Shown piece by piece: positions 1 to 8,399 of a stretch of DNA of 15,369 nt. Position numbers and translations under genes: made by a program. How positions within the stretch are numbered: the first letter of the stretch is position 1; every line of letters starts with the position of its first letter. Origin of the DNA: Alphaproteobacteria bacterium (GTDB taxonomy: Bacteria > Pseudomonadota > Alphaproteobacteria > JALRGP01); NCBI GenBank assembly GCA_023259685.1, contig JALRGP010000012.1, positions 1-15,369 of the forward strand. Direction: 5' to 3'. Below the pieces are notes generated by a model, which was not told the DNA's origin, searched no databases, and was given only the letters and a program-made list of their open reading frames with translations.

Positions 1-78
1 GATTTGGTCTTAGGTTTAGTTTAATTGCGGGTATTTGTCATTTTGAGTTGGCTCTTTGATGTTTTGCAGGAGGTCTAA

Positions 79-369
79 TATATCGAAGGAACACTATTTG
101 AAGAATTTTGTGATATTAATGATGCGTTAAAAAATCAATACAGCGCCATCACAAGTATATCTTGGTTGCAAGGCAGAGATACACAATATTACACAGAGAA
201 ATTAAAAAAAGATTCACTAAGGCGTTTTTGTGTTCATGCTAAAAAAGCTAGCACTGGCAAACGATATTACTATGTTGTCGATGACAATGATCAATGTATA
301 AAATTTTGTGGATTTGGTCATATCCAATCAGATGGAACAATTGATCCAAATTCTAATCGTCAGCATTAA
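79..369 (+). CDS. Small hypothetical protein, possibly a gene remnant
   Basis: I do not recognise this protein. The frame is open from position 79, just after an in-frame TAA at 76-78, to a TAA at 367-369. The first conventional initiator in it is a TTG at 166, giving 67 residues, with no ribosome binding site before it. A perfect AGGAGGT lies at 68-74, only a few bases before the open frame begins, where the natural start would fall near an ATC codon (82-84). The predicted product is hydrophilic, rich in Lys, Asp and Tyr, and contains a Cys pair in KFCGFGH-like sequence near its end. It has no membrane segment. The frame ends seven bases before a strong terminator, as a real gene end would. 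It may be a 5'-damaged gene whose start codon or upstream part is lost, or it may use a rare start. Its function is unknown. Confidence 0.4.
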   Translation, partial: YIEGTLFEEFCDINDALKNQYSAITSISWLQGRDTQYYTEKLKKDSLRRFCVHAKKASTGKRYYYVVDDNDQCIKFCGFGHIQSDGTIDPNSNRQH

Positions 370-375
370 AAAATC

Positions 376-405
376 AATAACCCCAAGTATTGGGGTTATT
401 CTTTT
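376..405. terminator. Bidirectional Rho-independent terminator
   Basis: AATAACCCCA (376-385) and TGGGGTTATT (391-400) form a perfect 10-bp stem around the loop AGTAT. On the plus strand it is followed by CTTTT. On the minus strand it is followed by GATTTTTT. It therefore fits termination of both the small plus-strand frame ending at 369 and the minus-strand prmC ending at 432, which converge here. Confidence 0.85.
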
Positions 406-431
406 AACTTAAAAGACACGTTGATAAAAAA

Positions 432-1253
432 TTATAAAAACCTTATGTACGACGACGTTTTTAAAACAACACACCGTTCATACCCTTGCAAATCCTTATA
501 TACTTGAACAACCTGAAAGCCAAAGGAATGAGCCAAAGAAATGACATGTTCCATTTGTTTATATCCAACTTCAAACACAATAATGCCACCTGGTGCCAGG
601 TAAGGTGTTAATGATTGAAGGATTGATGGATACACCTTAATGCCACCGTACAAAGCCAAAGGTGGATCAAAAGAAGCTCCTTCGTCAATAATTTCATCTT
701 TTTCAATATAGGGAGGGTTGCACACAATGACATCAAATTTTTTTTTCTCTACATTGGATAGCCAATCACTATGAATGAACGTTAATTTATCGTGAACACC
801 ATGTTGAATTGCATTTTTTTCACATATTTGCAAAGCTTCCTTAGACACATCAACGGCGCACCCTGTGGCGTTTGTCATCATTTTAAGTAATGTCACAATC
901 AAACAACCAGTGCCTGTACCTAAATCCAATATGCGTGGACCGGGTAGAGTATATTTTAAGGCCGCATCGATGATTAACTCGCTTTCTGGTCTAGGGTCAA
1001 GGGTATATTCATTTGTGAAAAAAGATAAACTATAAAACTCTTTTAATTCCACTATTTTTGATACAGGCTCACCATTGTCATATCTTTTGAGCCATTCATT
1101 GAAAACAATTTGCTCATCGCCGTTTAAGTGAATCGGCCACCTTAAAAAGACCTCTTCTTTCGTGATTTTTTTAAGGTGAGAAAAAAATGTCGATAAAATA
1201 TTAAATGGTATCGACCTGTCCATGACAATTTTTATAACGTTTTCTAGATCCAC
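432..1253 (-). CDS. prmC: Release factor glutamine methyltransferase PrmC (HemK)
   Basis: PrmC transfers a methyl group from S-adenosylmethionine to the glutamine of the GGQ motif in peptide release factors RF1 and RF2, in the cytoplasm. The sequence shows the family's DPRPESE segment (residues 86-92), the SAM-binding loop DLGTGTG (110-116) and the catalytic NPPY (179-182) that holds the substrate glutamine. The 273 residues match the family's usual length. Two starts are possible. A GTG at 1253 lies inside the secA 3' end and gives a 53-base overlap. An ATG at 1223 gives a 23-base overlap. Neither has a clear ribosome binding site, so translation is probably coupled to secA. I prefer the GTG because about 20 residues usually precede the first conserved helix, but the ATG cannot be excluded. 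The gene ends at the bidirectional terminator. Confidence 0.9.
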   Translation of the reverse strand: MDLENVIKIVMDRSIPFNILSTFFSHLKKITKEEVFLRWPIHLNGDEQIVFNEWLKRYDNGEPVSKIVELKEFYSLSFFTNEYTLDPRPESELIIDAALKYTLPGPRILDLGTGTGCLIVTLLKMMTNATGCAVDVSKEALQICEKNAIQHGVHDKLTFIHSDWLSNVEKKKFDVIVCNPPYIEKDEIIDEGASFDPPLALYGGIKVYPSILQSLTPYLAPGGIIVFEVGYKQMEHVISLAHSFGFQVVQVYKDLQGYERCVVLKTSSYIRFL

Positions 1254-3906
1254 AAGGGCACAAAGAGTTACGTGTTTTAGGTGGTGTAATGACGTCTTGT
1301 TCTACTGGAGTGCTGTTATCAGAGGTATCTGTATTTTTTGATAACATTTTCAAAAAATCAGGATCTTGCATTAATTTGTCAATGTCTAAGTTTTTTAAAA
1401 ATCCCAGTGGATTCCCATCATCCTCGTCTTCCGATGAAATGTGTTGCCCTTCATAATGGCAAAATGCTGATACAAAATCTGTTTTCACTTGCTCCATCAT
1501 CGATTGGAATAAATGGAACGCCTCTTTTTTATATTCATTAAGGGGATTTCCCTGCGCATAGGAGCGCAAATTAATACCTTGTCTTAGGTGATCAAGGGTC
1601 AGCAAATGATTTTTCCAAGCATGATCTAAAATACGTAACAACATATTTTTTTCAGACGTGATACTGTCAAAAGTTTTCGACAGATTTTCCACATAGTTAT
1701 CCACAAGCTTTTTTATTTCCAAACGTAGCAAAACCGGTGTCAAATGGGATGTTGCCTTCCACTCATTTACCGGAAAGTCCAATGAAAACAAGCGTTTCCC
1801 GTCTTGGTAAATTTGATCAAAGTTCCATTCACCCTCGCTAGCCTTGGTATTTTCAAACTTATCCACAAATTGATCCACAACATCGTTGAATAACTCTTCA
1901 CGCAGGTCACTGAGGTCTGTGGAATCCATAATTTCAAAACGTTGAGCATAGACGACTTTACGTTGATCATTCATCACATCATCAAAGCGTAACAAATTTT
2001 TACGGATATCAAAGTTACGGGCTTCGATACGTTGTTGAGCTTTTTCAATGGAGCGATTTAACCATTTATGTGCCAACACTTCATCTTCTTTGGTTCCAAA
2101 ACGCCGTAGCATCGTATCCATGCGTTGTGTGGCTCCAAAAACGCGTATCAGATCATCTTGGATAGAAATAAAAAATTGTGATGCTCCTGGGTCTCCTTGA
2201 CGGCCTGCTCGACCACGTAATTGGTTATCAACGCGCCTGCTTTCATGGCGCTCTGTTCCAACAATAAAGAGGCCACCGGCAGCTTTAACTTTTTCTTTGT
2301 TATCGGCAATATCATCTTTAACCTGCTGGGTGATACGCTCAATCTCAACGGGATCATCAATGCCTTCTAATTCTTTTTCGAGGCGCATCTCGAGGTTCCC
2401 ACCCAATTGAATATCGGTTCCGCGTCCCGCCATATTTGTGGCAACCGTGACGGCACCAAAACGACCAGCTTCCGCAATGATGTAGGCTTCTTTTTCATGG
2501 TGACGGGCGTTTAAAACTTGATGTTGAATACGTTCTTTTTGTAAAAGATTTGAAATAAGTTCCGATTTTTCAATGCTGGTTGTTCCAACCAAAACCGGTT
2601 GTCCTCGTTCGCGGCATTCTTTAATTAAATTGACGACGGCATTATATTTTCCTTGTGCCGTTAAATAAATATGATCATCTAAATCTCGCCGTTGAACGGG
2701 AACGTTGGGGGGGATCTCAATAACACACAGTTTGTAAATTTCTTCAAACTCAGCTTCCTCTGTCATGGCGGTTCCAGCCATTCCAGATAATTTAGGATAT
2801 TGTCTAAAGAAATTTTGATAGGTGATTGAAGCAAGAGTTTGGTTTTCTGTTTGAATGCGGACTTTTTCTTTGGCTTCTAAAGCTTGATGAAGACCATCTG
2901 AATAACGACGCCCTTCCATCATACGGCCCGTAAATTCATCAATAATAATGACTTGGTTATCTTTGACAATATAATCCACATCACGGCTAAATAATTTATG
3001 AGCCTTTAATGCCGCATGAACGTGATGAACAAGTGCGATATTACCGACATCATAAAGGGAGCCACCTTTTAATAAATCATTGTCTTTTAAAAGGGTTTCC
3101 ATCTTTTCCATGCCTGTTTCGGATAAGATAACCGTATGCTGTTTTTCATCTTTTTCATAATCACCTTCCACTAAATGAGTAATTAAAAGATTAATGGCCG
3201 TATATAATTCAGATGAATCTTCAGCAGGACCAGAAATAATTAAAGGGGTGCGCGCTTCGTCAATTAAAATACTGTCAACCTCATCAACGATTCCAAAGTT
3301 AAAGGGGCGCATGACCATGTCTTCTTTTCTAAATTTCATGTTATCTTTTAAATAATCAAAACCAAATTCAGAATTGGTACCGTAGGTTACATCGCATTCA
3401 TAAGCGGAACGCCTTTGATGATCGCTCAGACCATGGTAAATACACCCAACGCTGAGCCCTAAAAAGTTATACAGCTTTCCCATCGTTTTGGCGTCACGTT
3501 TTGCTAAATAATCATTAACGGTGACCACATGAACACCTTTTTCACTTAATGCATTTAAATAGACAGGAAGGGTTGCCATTAATGTTTTTCCTTCACCGGT
3601 TTTCATCTCCGCAATCATTCCTTCGTGCAAAGTGATACCACCAATTAATTGTACATCATAGGGTCTCATACCTAAAACGCGCCATGCTGCTTCGCGAACC
3701 GTTGCAAATGCTTCCGGTAATAGTTCAGATAAATGAACACCGTTTGCTATTTTTTCTTTGAATAAAGATGTTTTAGCTTGCAATTCTTCATCCGTTAATG
3801 TTTTGAATAAATCTTGGTACTGATTAATTTTTTTAACAGATGCATTGAATTTTTTTAAAGCTCTGTCATTAGCACTGCCTAAAAATAATCTTAATATTTT
3901 TTTCAT
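1201..3906 (-). CDS. secA: Protein translocase subunit SecA
   Basis: SecA is the ATPase that pushes unfolded preproteins through the SecYEG channel in the inner membrane. At 901 residues it has normal proteobacterial length. Visible motifs in order are the N-terminal FGSxNDR-like segment (here LGSANDR, about 9-15), the Walker A loop MKTGEGKT (101-108), the Walker B DEVD (208-211) followed by DEARTPLIISG, and the RGRAGRQGDPG helicase motif in the second nucleotide-binding half. The C-terminal zinc-binding motif CPCGSRKRYKNCHG has ligands C883, C885, C894 and H895. That tail binds SecB and phospholipids in well-studied homologues and is often lost elsewhere, so its presence argues for an intact enzyme. 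The ATG at 3906 begins MKKILRLFLGS, colinear with other SecA proteins. The ribosome binding site is weak (CGAG just upstream). prmC overlaps its 3' end. Confidence 0.98.
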   Translation of the reverse strand: MKKILRLFLGSANDRALKKFNASVKKINQYQDLFKTLTDEELQAKTSLFKEKIANGVHLSELLPEAFATVREAAWRVLGMRPYDVQLIGGITLHEGMIAEMKTGEGKTLMATLPVYLNALSEKGVHVVTVNDYLAKRDAKTMGKLYNFLGLSVGCIYHGLSDHQRRSAYECDVTYGTNSEFGFDYLKDNMKFRKEDMVMRPFNFGIVDEVDSILIDEARTPLIISGPAEDSSELYTAINLLITHLVEGDYEKDEKQHTVILSETGMEKMETLLKDNDLLKGGSLYDVGNIALVHHVHAALKAHKLFSRDVDYIVKDNQVIIIDEFTGRMMEGRRYSDGLHQALEAKEKVRIQTENQTLASITYQNFFRQYPKLSGMAGTAMTEEAEFEEIYKLCVIEIPPNVPVQRRDLDDHIYLTAQGKYNAVVNLIKECRERGQPVLVGTTSIEKSELISNLLQKERIQHQVLNARHHEKEAYIIAEAGRFGAVTVATNMAGRGTDIQLGGNLEMRLEKELEGIDDPVEIERITQQVKDDIADNKEKVKAAGGLFIVGTERHESRRVDNQLRGRAGRQGDPGASQFFISIQDDLIRVFGATQRMDTMLRRFGTKEDEVLAHKWLNRSIEKAQQRIEARNFDIRKNLLRFDDVMNDQRKVVYAQRFEIMDSTDLSDLREELFNDVVDQFVDKFENTKASEGEWNFDQIYQDGKRLFSLDFPVNEWKATSHLTPVLLRLEIKKLVDNYVENLSKTFDSITSEKNMLLRILDHAWKNHLLTLDHLRQGINLRSYAQGNPLNEYKKEAFHLFQSMMEQVKTDFVSAFCHYEGQHISSEDEDDGNPLGFLKNLDIDKLMQDPDFLKMLSKNTDTSDNSTPVEQDVITPPKTRNSLCPCGSRKRYKNCHGQVDTI

Positions 3907-3942
3907 ACTCGTTGCTTAGGTCACATAAACCCCTTATATTAA

Positions 3943-3971
3943 ATCATACATGAATTTGATGATTATGCAGA
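3943..3971 (-). promoter_or_regulatory. Possible secA promoter
   Basis: On the minus strand TATGAT (3943-3948) lies 17 bases after TCTGCA (3966-3971), about 37 bases before the secA start. The -10 is good but the -35 is weak. The region between secA and trmB has no better candidate. Confidence 0.3.
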
Positions 3972-4042
3972 ATATTTAAAAGATGCATAAGTGAGGTCCA
4001 GAGGTGCTAGGGCTTTAGAATTAAGTTGTTTGATTCTAAAAA

Positions 4043-4678
4043 TTAGATTTTCTGAGCACACCAATACACAGGAGACAACCCTTTATCAGATCCTTTTTTT
4101 TCATAACGACTTTGAACCCAATCAACAGGACGTGTCATCCGTTTCCATATAAAAAGCTCAGATGTATCGATGGCCCGTTGCTCCACCCATTCTTGGTAAG
4201 ATGGGTGATCTGTTGCAATATAAATGCAACCATTTGGTTTTAAAATTGTATGCAGTTTTTTTAAAAAATCATTTTGAATAAGACGTCGTTTGTGATGTCT
4301 TTTTTTGGGCCATGGATCTAAAAATAAAATAAAAATGGTATCAATAGAGTCGGGATTTAACACACTGACAACTTCTTGAGCCGGAAGATTCAAAATAAGG
4401 CCGTTAAAATTTTGATCATCGATTTTTTTTAAAAAAGAACATACCCCTGTAATAAAGGGGTCGATCCCTATAAAAAAATGATCAGGATTTTTTTGATATT
4501 GATGAAATAAATGATCTCCTGTACCAAAACCGATATCCATCACAACGGAAGTATGAGATGGAATTTGATGAGGCAGATCTTTTAAATCACATGATAAATT
4601 CGGCAAAACGTCATTCAATACATTCTTGGATGATATATTTAAGGGCCTTGCAACTTTTCGTCCGTAAAATGGGTTCAT
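4043..4678 (-). CDS. trmB: tRNA (guanine-N7-)-methyltransferase TrmB
   Basis: TrmB methylates N7 of guanosine 46 in the variable loop of many tRNAs, using S-adenosylmethionine. From the chosen start the protein has 211 residues. The SAM loop is DIGFGTG (48-54), followed by GIDP (71-74), and the family signature [12 protein letters not shown] (121-132) is present, as is the SRYEKKG segment (190-196) near the end that contributes to tRNA recognition. The ATG at 4678 overlaps the mnmA stop as ATGA, a classic coupled junction, with GGAGGG about 11 bases upstream. A GTG at 4690 would add four residues but sits directly against that ribosome binding site, so I prefer the ATG. The pairing with mnmA makes a two-gene tRNA-modification unit. 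Confidence 0.95.
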   Translation of the reverse strand: MNPFYGRKVARPLNISSKNVLNDVLPNLSCDLKDLPHQIPSHTSVVMDIGFGTGDHLFHQYQKNPDHFFIGIDPFITGVCSFLKKIDDQNFNGLILNLPAQEVVSVLNPDSIDTIFILFLDPWPKKRHHKRRLIQNDFLKKLHTILKPNGCIYIATDHPSYQEWVEQRAIDTSELFIWKRMTRPVDWVQSRYEKKGSDKGLSPVYWCAQKI

Positions 4679-5760
4679 GTTGTCATCCACCCTCCACCCA
4701 GCACCCTTGTGCCATCATAAAACACACATGCTTGCCCTGATGAGACCCCGTATTCAGGTGATTCAAAAGTCACCATTGCACCTGTATCGGTTTTTTTAAC
4801 ACGAGCCGGAACAGGTTGATGAGCCGATCTCACCTTGACGCAGCAATAAAAATCATCTTGGTTGGTGAGCCAATTGACATCCGTTAATTGAATATGATGA
4901 ACCGCCAAAGCCTCTTTAGGTCCCACCACAACCTGATGCAAGATGGGATCTAAACGCACAACATATAAAGGATATGGTGAAGAAATGTGAAGCCCTTTGC
5001 GTTGCCCGACTGTAAAATGGATAATTCCTGGGTGACGCCCCAAGACACCACCATCCAGATCGACGATATCTCCTTCTTCTAAAGCGCCGGGCCTGAATTT
5101 TTCAATCACTTTTGTATAATCGCCAGAGGGAACAAAGCAAATATCTTGGCTGTCTGGCTTGTCAGCAACCGGCAAGTCATAACGCTTTGCGATGTCTCTT
5201 GTTTGATCTTTGGATAGCCCCCCTAAAGGAAACCGTAGATAATCTAATTGATCTTGTGTTGTTGTAAATAAAAAATAGCTTTGATCTTTTTTAAAATCAT
5301 GGGCGCGATGCAATTCAGCCCCATGGGATTTTTGAATACGTTGTACATAATGTCCCGTCATCAAGGCTTTGGCTCCTAAATCTTTTGATGCCTTTAAAAG
5401 GTCTTTAAATTTCACTTTTTGATTGCATTTAACACAAGGAATCGGCGTTGATCCTTTAAGATAATCATCCACAAATGAGTCAATGACTTGCTCTTTAAAC
5501 ACGGATTCATAATCCAAAATATAATGGGGAAAATTCATTTTATCCGCAACACGCCTGGCATCATAAATATCTTGACCCGCGCAACAAGCGCCTTTTTTCT
5601 TAAAAAATTGCCCCTGATCATACAGTTGTAGGGTCATTCCAACCACGTGATACCCCAGTTCCACCATCATTGCAGCCACAACAGAGGAATCAACCCCTCC
5701 TGACATAGCAACCACAACCGTGTCTCCTTTTTTCAAAAAAGAATCCTCAAATTTAACCAT
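4675..5760 (-). CDS. mnmA: tRNA-specific 2-thiouridylase MnmA
   Basis: MnmA puts sulfur on C2 of the wobble uridine (U34) of Lys, Glu and Gln tRNAs, using ATP and a persulfide delivered by a cysteine-desulfurase relay. The 361-residue protein begins with the PP-loop SGGVDSS (20-26). The two catalytic cysteines are C112 in the CNQKVKF context and C208 in [14 protein letters not shown] (252-259) and a C-terminal [10 protein letters not shown] complete the family pattern. An extra GACCAGQD segment (57-64), seen in many alphaproteobacterial members, is present. The ATG at 5760 has GAGGA seven bases upstream. It is the first gene of the mnmA-trmB pair and is divergent from the ArnA-like gene. Confidence 0.97.
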   Translation of the reverse strand: MVKFEDSFLKKGDTVVVAMSGGVDSSVVAAMMVELGYHVVGMTLQLYDQGQFFKKKGACCAGQDIYDARRVADKMNFPHYILDYESVFKEQVIDSFVDDYLKGSTPIPCVKCNQKVKFKDLLKASKDLGAKALMTGHYVQRIQKSHGAELHRAHDFKKDQSYFLFTTTQDQLDYLRFPLGGLSKDQTRDIAKRYDLPVADKPDSQDICFVPSGDYTKVIEKFRPGALEEGDIVDLDGGVLGRHPGIIHFTVGQRKGLHISSPYPLYVVRLDPILHQVVVGPKEALAVHHIQLTDVNWLTNQDDFYCCVKVRSAHQPVPARVKKTDTGAMVTFESPEYGVSSGQACVFYDGTRVLGGGWMTT

Positions 5761-5792
5761 AAAGTATCCTCGAGACCAATAGATTTGAATAT

Positions 5793-5821
5793 ATATTAAT
5801 CTACCATAATTTTTTTGCTAA
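5793..5821 (-). promoter_or_regulatory. Possible mnmA-trmB promoter
   Basis: On the minus strand TTAGCA (5816-5821) is separated by 17 bases from TAATAT (5793-5798), about 30 bases before the mnmA start. Each hexamer matches four of six consensus positions. Confidence 0.35.
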
Positions 5822-5844
5822 ATGACAGTGAGCTTTGTTAAGAT
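5815..5844 (+). promoter_or_regulatory. Possible upstream promoter with extended -10
   Basis: TTGCTA (5815-5820) lies 18 bases before TAAGAT (5839-5844), which is preceded by TGT and so forms an extended -10, TGTTAAGAT. Transcription would start near 5851, upstream of a tiny open frame and about 110 bases before the ArnA-like gene. Confidence 0.35.
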
Positions 5845-5856
5845 TTCACAGGAAAG

Positions 5857-5919
5857 ATGTCTTTAAAACGAATGCTCCGAAAAATCATCGTTAAAATAAA
5901 ATTTTTGATACTGTCTTGA
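5857..5919 (+). CDS. Possible 20-residue basic hydrophobic peptide
   Basis: An ATG at 5857 follows AGGAAAG (5850-5856) and opens a 20-codon frame ending in TGA at 5917-5919. The peptide begins MSLKRMLRKII and ends KFLILS. It has seven basic and no acidic residues, with hydrophobic residues between them, so it could be a membrane-seeking small peptide or a leader peptide of the ArnA-like gene downstream. The predicted transcription start (about 5851) falls inside the ribosome binding site, which weakens the case. A frame this short can arise by chance. Confidence 0.2.
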   Translation: MSLKRMLRKIIVKIKFLILS

Positions 5920-5931
5920 TTTTGTTACAAT
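5905..5931 (+). promoter_or_regulatory. Promoter of the ArnA-like dehydrogenase gene
   Basis: TGTTACAAT (5923-5931) is an extended -10. TTGATA (5905-5910) matches the -35 at five of six positions, with a short 15-base spacer. Transcription would start near 5938, leaving a leader of about 22 bases that lacks a clear ribosome binding site. Confidence 0.5.
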
Positions 5932-5959
5932 CGTTTAAGATGAAAAAATCTGACGATGT

Positions 5960-6991
5960 ATGAAGGTTTTAATTTTAGGGGTGAATGGTTTTATCGGCAG
6001 TGCCCTTGTTGAAAATTTATTAAAAAAAGAGCATGTCTCCATTTATGGAATGGATATGGACCATGACAAAATCAAAGAATTTTTATCTCATCCCCGTATG
6101 AATTTCGTAGAAGGTGACATTACCATCAACAAAGAATGGATCCATTACCATATTAAAAAATGTGATGTCATATTACCCCTTGTGGCCATTGCCACCCCAA
6201 GTGTGTACGTCAGTGATCCTTTACGCGTGTTTGAATTGGATTTTGAAGCAAATCTTGAGCTTGTTCGCCAATGTGTTCAACATAAAAAACGCCTCATATT
6301 CCCCTCGACATCCGAAGTTTACGGCATGAGTTCAGAATCCGAATTCAAAGAAGAATCCACCAATTTTGTTTTAGGACCCATTTCAAAGCAACGATGGATT
6401 TATTCATGCTCCAAACAATTATTAGACCGGGTTATTTATGCATATGGTGTTCAACATGATTTGCAATACAGTATTTTTAGGCCGTTTAATTGGATTGGTC
6501 CTAAACTGGATCATATTTTGACACCAAAAGAAGGATCTTCACGTGTATTAACACAATTTATTTCAGATGTTTTAAAACACCAAAAAATTAAATTGGTTGA
6601 TGGGGGTGAACAAAAACGATCCTTTACCGATATTGATGATGGTATTGATGCTCTTGTACGTATTATCGAGAACAAAGACGGCTGTGCAACAAGACGAATT
6701 TTTAATATTGGAAATCCAAATAATAATTATTCCATCAAAGAACTGGCCACCGTATTATTAGATACATTAAAAAATTATCCATTTTTCAAAGACAAAGCTG
6801 ATAAAACAATTATTGAAATTGTCAAATCTCATGATCATTACGGTCAGTTTTATCAAGATATTCAAAACAGAACACCATCCATTGAACAAGCGCAAACCTA
6901 TTTAGGATGGAGCCCCAAAATTGGATTAAAAGAATCACTGATTAAAACATTAGATTATCATTTATCTCATTTAGATCATTCCTTAGCCTAA
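5960..6991 (+). CDS. Stand-alone ArnA-type UDP-glucuronate dehydrogenase (decarboxylating)
   Basis: This is an extended short-chain dehydrogenase closely resembling the C-terminal half of ArnA, which converts UDP-glucuronate with NAD to UDP-4-keto-pentose on the way to 4-amino-4-deoxyarabinose for lipid A. The Rossmann loop GVNGFIG lies at 7-13. The active site is complete: S118-E119 in STSEVYG, Y148 and K152 of the YxxxK motif, and R304 in YQDIQNR. Their spacing equals that of E. coli ArnA S433, E434, Y463, K467 and R619. The N-terminal formyltransferase half of ArnA is absent. Related single-domain enzymes can also release UDP-xylose, so the product may be UDP-4-keto-pentose, UDP-xylose or both. 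No arnB, arnC or arnT neighbour is in the window. The downstream ATPase gene starts 15 bases after the stop. Confidence 0.9.
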   Translation: MKVLILGVNGFIGSALVENLLKKEHVSIYGMDMDHDKIKEFLSHPRMNFVEGDITINKEWIHYHIKKCDVILPLVAIATPSVYVSDPLRVFELDFEANLELVRQCVQHKKRLIFPSTSEVYGMSSESEFKEESTNFVLGPISKQRWIYSCSKQLLDRVIYAYGVQHDLQYSIFRPFNWIGPKLDHILTPKEGSSRVLTQFISDVLKHQKIKLVDGGEQKRSFTDIDDGIDALVRIIENKDGCATRRIFNIGNPNNNYSIKELATVLLDTLKNYPFFKDKADKTIIEIVKSHDHYGQFYQDIQNRTPSIEQAQTYLGWSPKIGLKESLIKTLDYHLSHLDHSLA

Positions 6992-7006
6992 GGATAAGAT
7001 GATTGG

Positions 7007-8326
7007 ATGATTAAGGATTTATTTTATCATTATTTAATCCAAAATCATTTGGGGGACGCCGATTTACTCAAAGCCCTGCATGATCAAGATTCATTTTGTG
7101 AATTAGTCCTTGACATGAAAATAATGACGGTAGATGAATGGGGGCGCATCATGAGTCATATTCATGGCCGTCCTTTCATGAGCCTTGAAAATATGCCTGT
7201 TTTAGACATGTCTGACCATTGGGCCGCCTATAGAGCGATTCCATTTTTAAAAGATAATAATGGAATATTCCATATTGTATGTGCTAATTTGGACCATTTG
7301 CCTCCAACATCCCACGTGGCATATCAGGGTATCCCCCATGAAATTGATCACATTATTTTAAAATATTCAAAAAAAAATTTTAAAGATTTGCCGACTATTG
7401 AGGCTGTTTTAGCTATTTTACAACAAGCTGTTCTGAAGGATGCATCAGATATTCATATTTATCCTCAAAAATATTATGGCATTTTAAATTACCGTGTATG
7501 CGGTCGTTTGATATCCCCACAGTATTTCTCATTGTCCCAGTATCATTCTATTGTTTTACGTTTAAAAGTATTGTCTCATTTGGATATCACCCAAACCCAT
7601 GAACCACAAAGTGGTCATTTTGAACATATTATGGGGGGGCGCACCATTGATTGCCGTGTATCATTTCATCCAACCATTTGGGGGGAATCCATTGCGATTC
7701 GTTTGTTAAACCGTGTAATTCATCAGCAATCTTTACACCAATTGGGCTTTTCTAAAGACCAAGAACACGCATTAATGTGTGTCAAAGATATGAAAAGTGG
7801 CCTTGTTTTGGTGAGTGGGGCAACAGGATCGGGAAAAACAACGACTTTATATGCGTTACTCCAAACAATGGATGCATCTAGTCGTTCCATTATGACATTA
7901 GAAGAACCTGTCGAATTTTTTCTTCCCATGGTTCGCCAAACCATGTGGAACCATCATCAAGATTTTCTGAAATCCTTGATGCGCCACGATCCGGATGTGA
8001 TTTTAATTGGAGAAATCAGAGATCACATGACGGCGCAACTGGCCATGCGTGCGGCTCTCACGGGGCATTTAGTATTATCAACTGTACACGCCCAAGATAT
8101 TTTTCACATACCTGCACGTTTAATCGATTTGGGGGCAGATCCATCTTTGTTATCATCCCAAAGCCTATGCTACCTTCATCAAGATTTGTCGTATAGCGAT
8201 CAGTCCATTCACTTAAAAGCAGATGTTTTGGTGATTGAATCGTCCGTTCGAGATGCCCTCAGACATTACACATCAGCCATCACCTTTGAAGAAAAAGTCA
8301 GGGACGCCTTGATCTGTGTAAATTGA
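7007..8326 (+). CDS. GspE/PilB-family secretion or pilus ATPase, shortened
   Basis: This belongs to the hexameric ATPases that drive type II secretion or type IV pilus assembly at the inner-membrane face. Visible motifs are Walker A GATGSGKT (271-278), the Asp box TLEEPVE (297-303), Walker B DPDVILIGEIRD (328-339) and the His box STVHAQD (358-364). The DASDIH segment (145-150) opens the core N2-type domain. At 439 residues it is over 100 shorter than typical GspE or PilB. The four-cysteine zinc finger normally found after the His box is missing. Only SLCYLHQDL (386-394) remains there, and the C-terminal part is compressed. The catalytic core looks intact. It lies 15 bases behind the ArnA-like gene, with AAGGA about 12 bases before the ATG, so the two are probably cotranscribed. 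No other secretion or pilus gene is in the window. Confidence 0.88.
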   Translation: MIKDLFYHYLIQNHLGDADLLKALHDQDSFCELVLDMKIMTVDEWGRIMSHIHGRPFMSLENMPVLDMSDHWAAYRAIPFLKDNNGIFHIVCANLDHLPPTSHVAYQGIPHEIDHIILKYSKKNFKDLPTIEAVLAILQQAVLKDASDIHIYPQKYYGILNYRVCGRLISPQYFSLSQYHSIVLRLKVLSHLDITQTHEPQSGHFEHIMGGRTIDCRVSFHPTIWGESIAIRLLNRVIHQQSLHQLGFSKDQEHALMCVKDMKSGLVLVSGATGSGKTTTLYALLQTMDASSRSIMTLEEPVEFFLPMVRQTMWNHHQDFLKSLMRHDPDVILIGEIRDHMTAQLAMRAALTGHLVLSTVHAQDIFHIPARLIDLGADPSLLSSQSLCYLHQDLSYSDQSIHLKADVLVIESSVRDALRHYTSAITFEEKVRDALICVN

Positions 8327-8348
8327 AATAACTCAATGACAGGTCAGC

Positions 8349-8365
8349 CACTCGTTTGACGAGTG
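8349..8365 (+). repeat. Left-end hairpin of the IS200-type element
   Basis: CACTCGT (8349-8355) and ACGAGTG (8359-8365) form a perfect 7-bp stem with a TTG loop. Size and place suit the left-end transposase-binding hairpin of IS200/IS605 elements. Confidence 0.6.
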
Positions 8366-8399
8366 AGACTCTAAAGGCTTGGTCTTAAGATTCAAAATT

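Noticed and set aside
4014..4040. Inverted repeat TTTAGAAT / ATTCTAAA just after trmB as a terminator
   Set aside because: The stem is AT-rich with an 11-base loop, and no T run follows on the minus strand. It may be chance.
7723..8196. Open frames on both strands inside the GspE-like gene (7723-7944 minus, 7945-8196 plus)
   Set aside because: They overlap the Walker and His boxes of the real gene and have no motif of their own.
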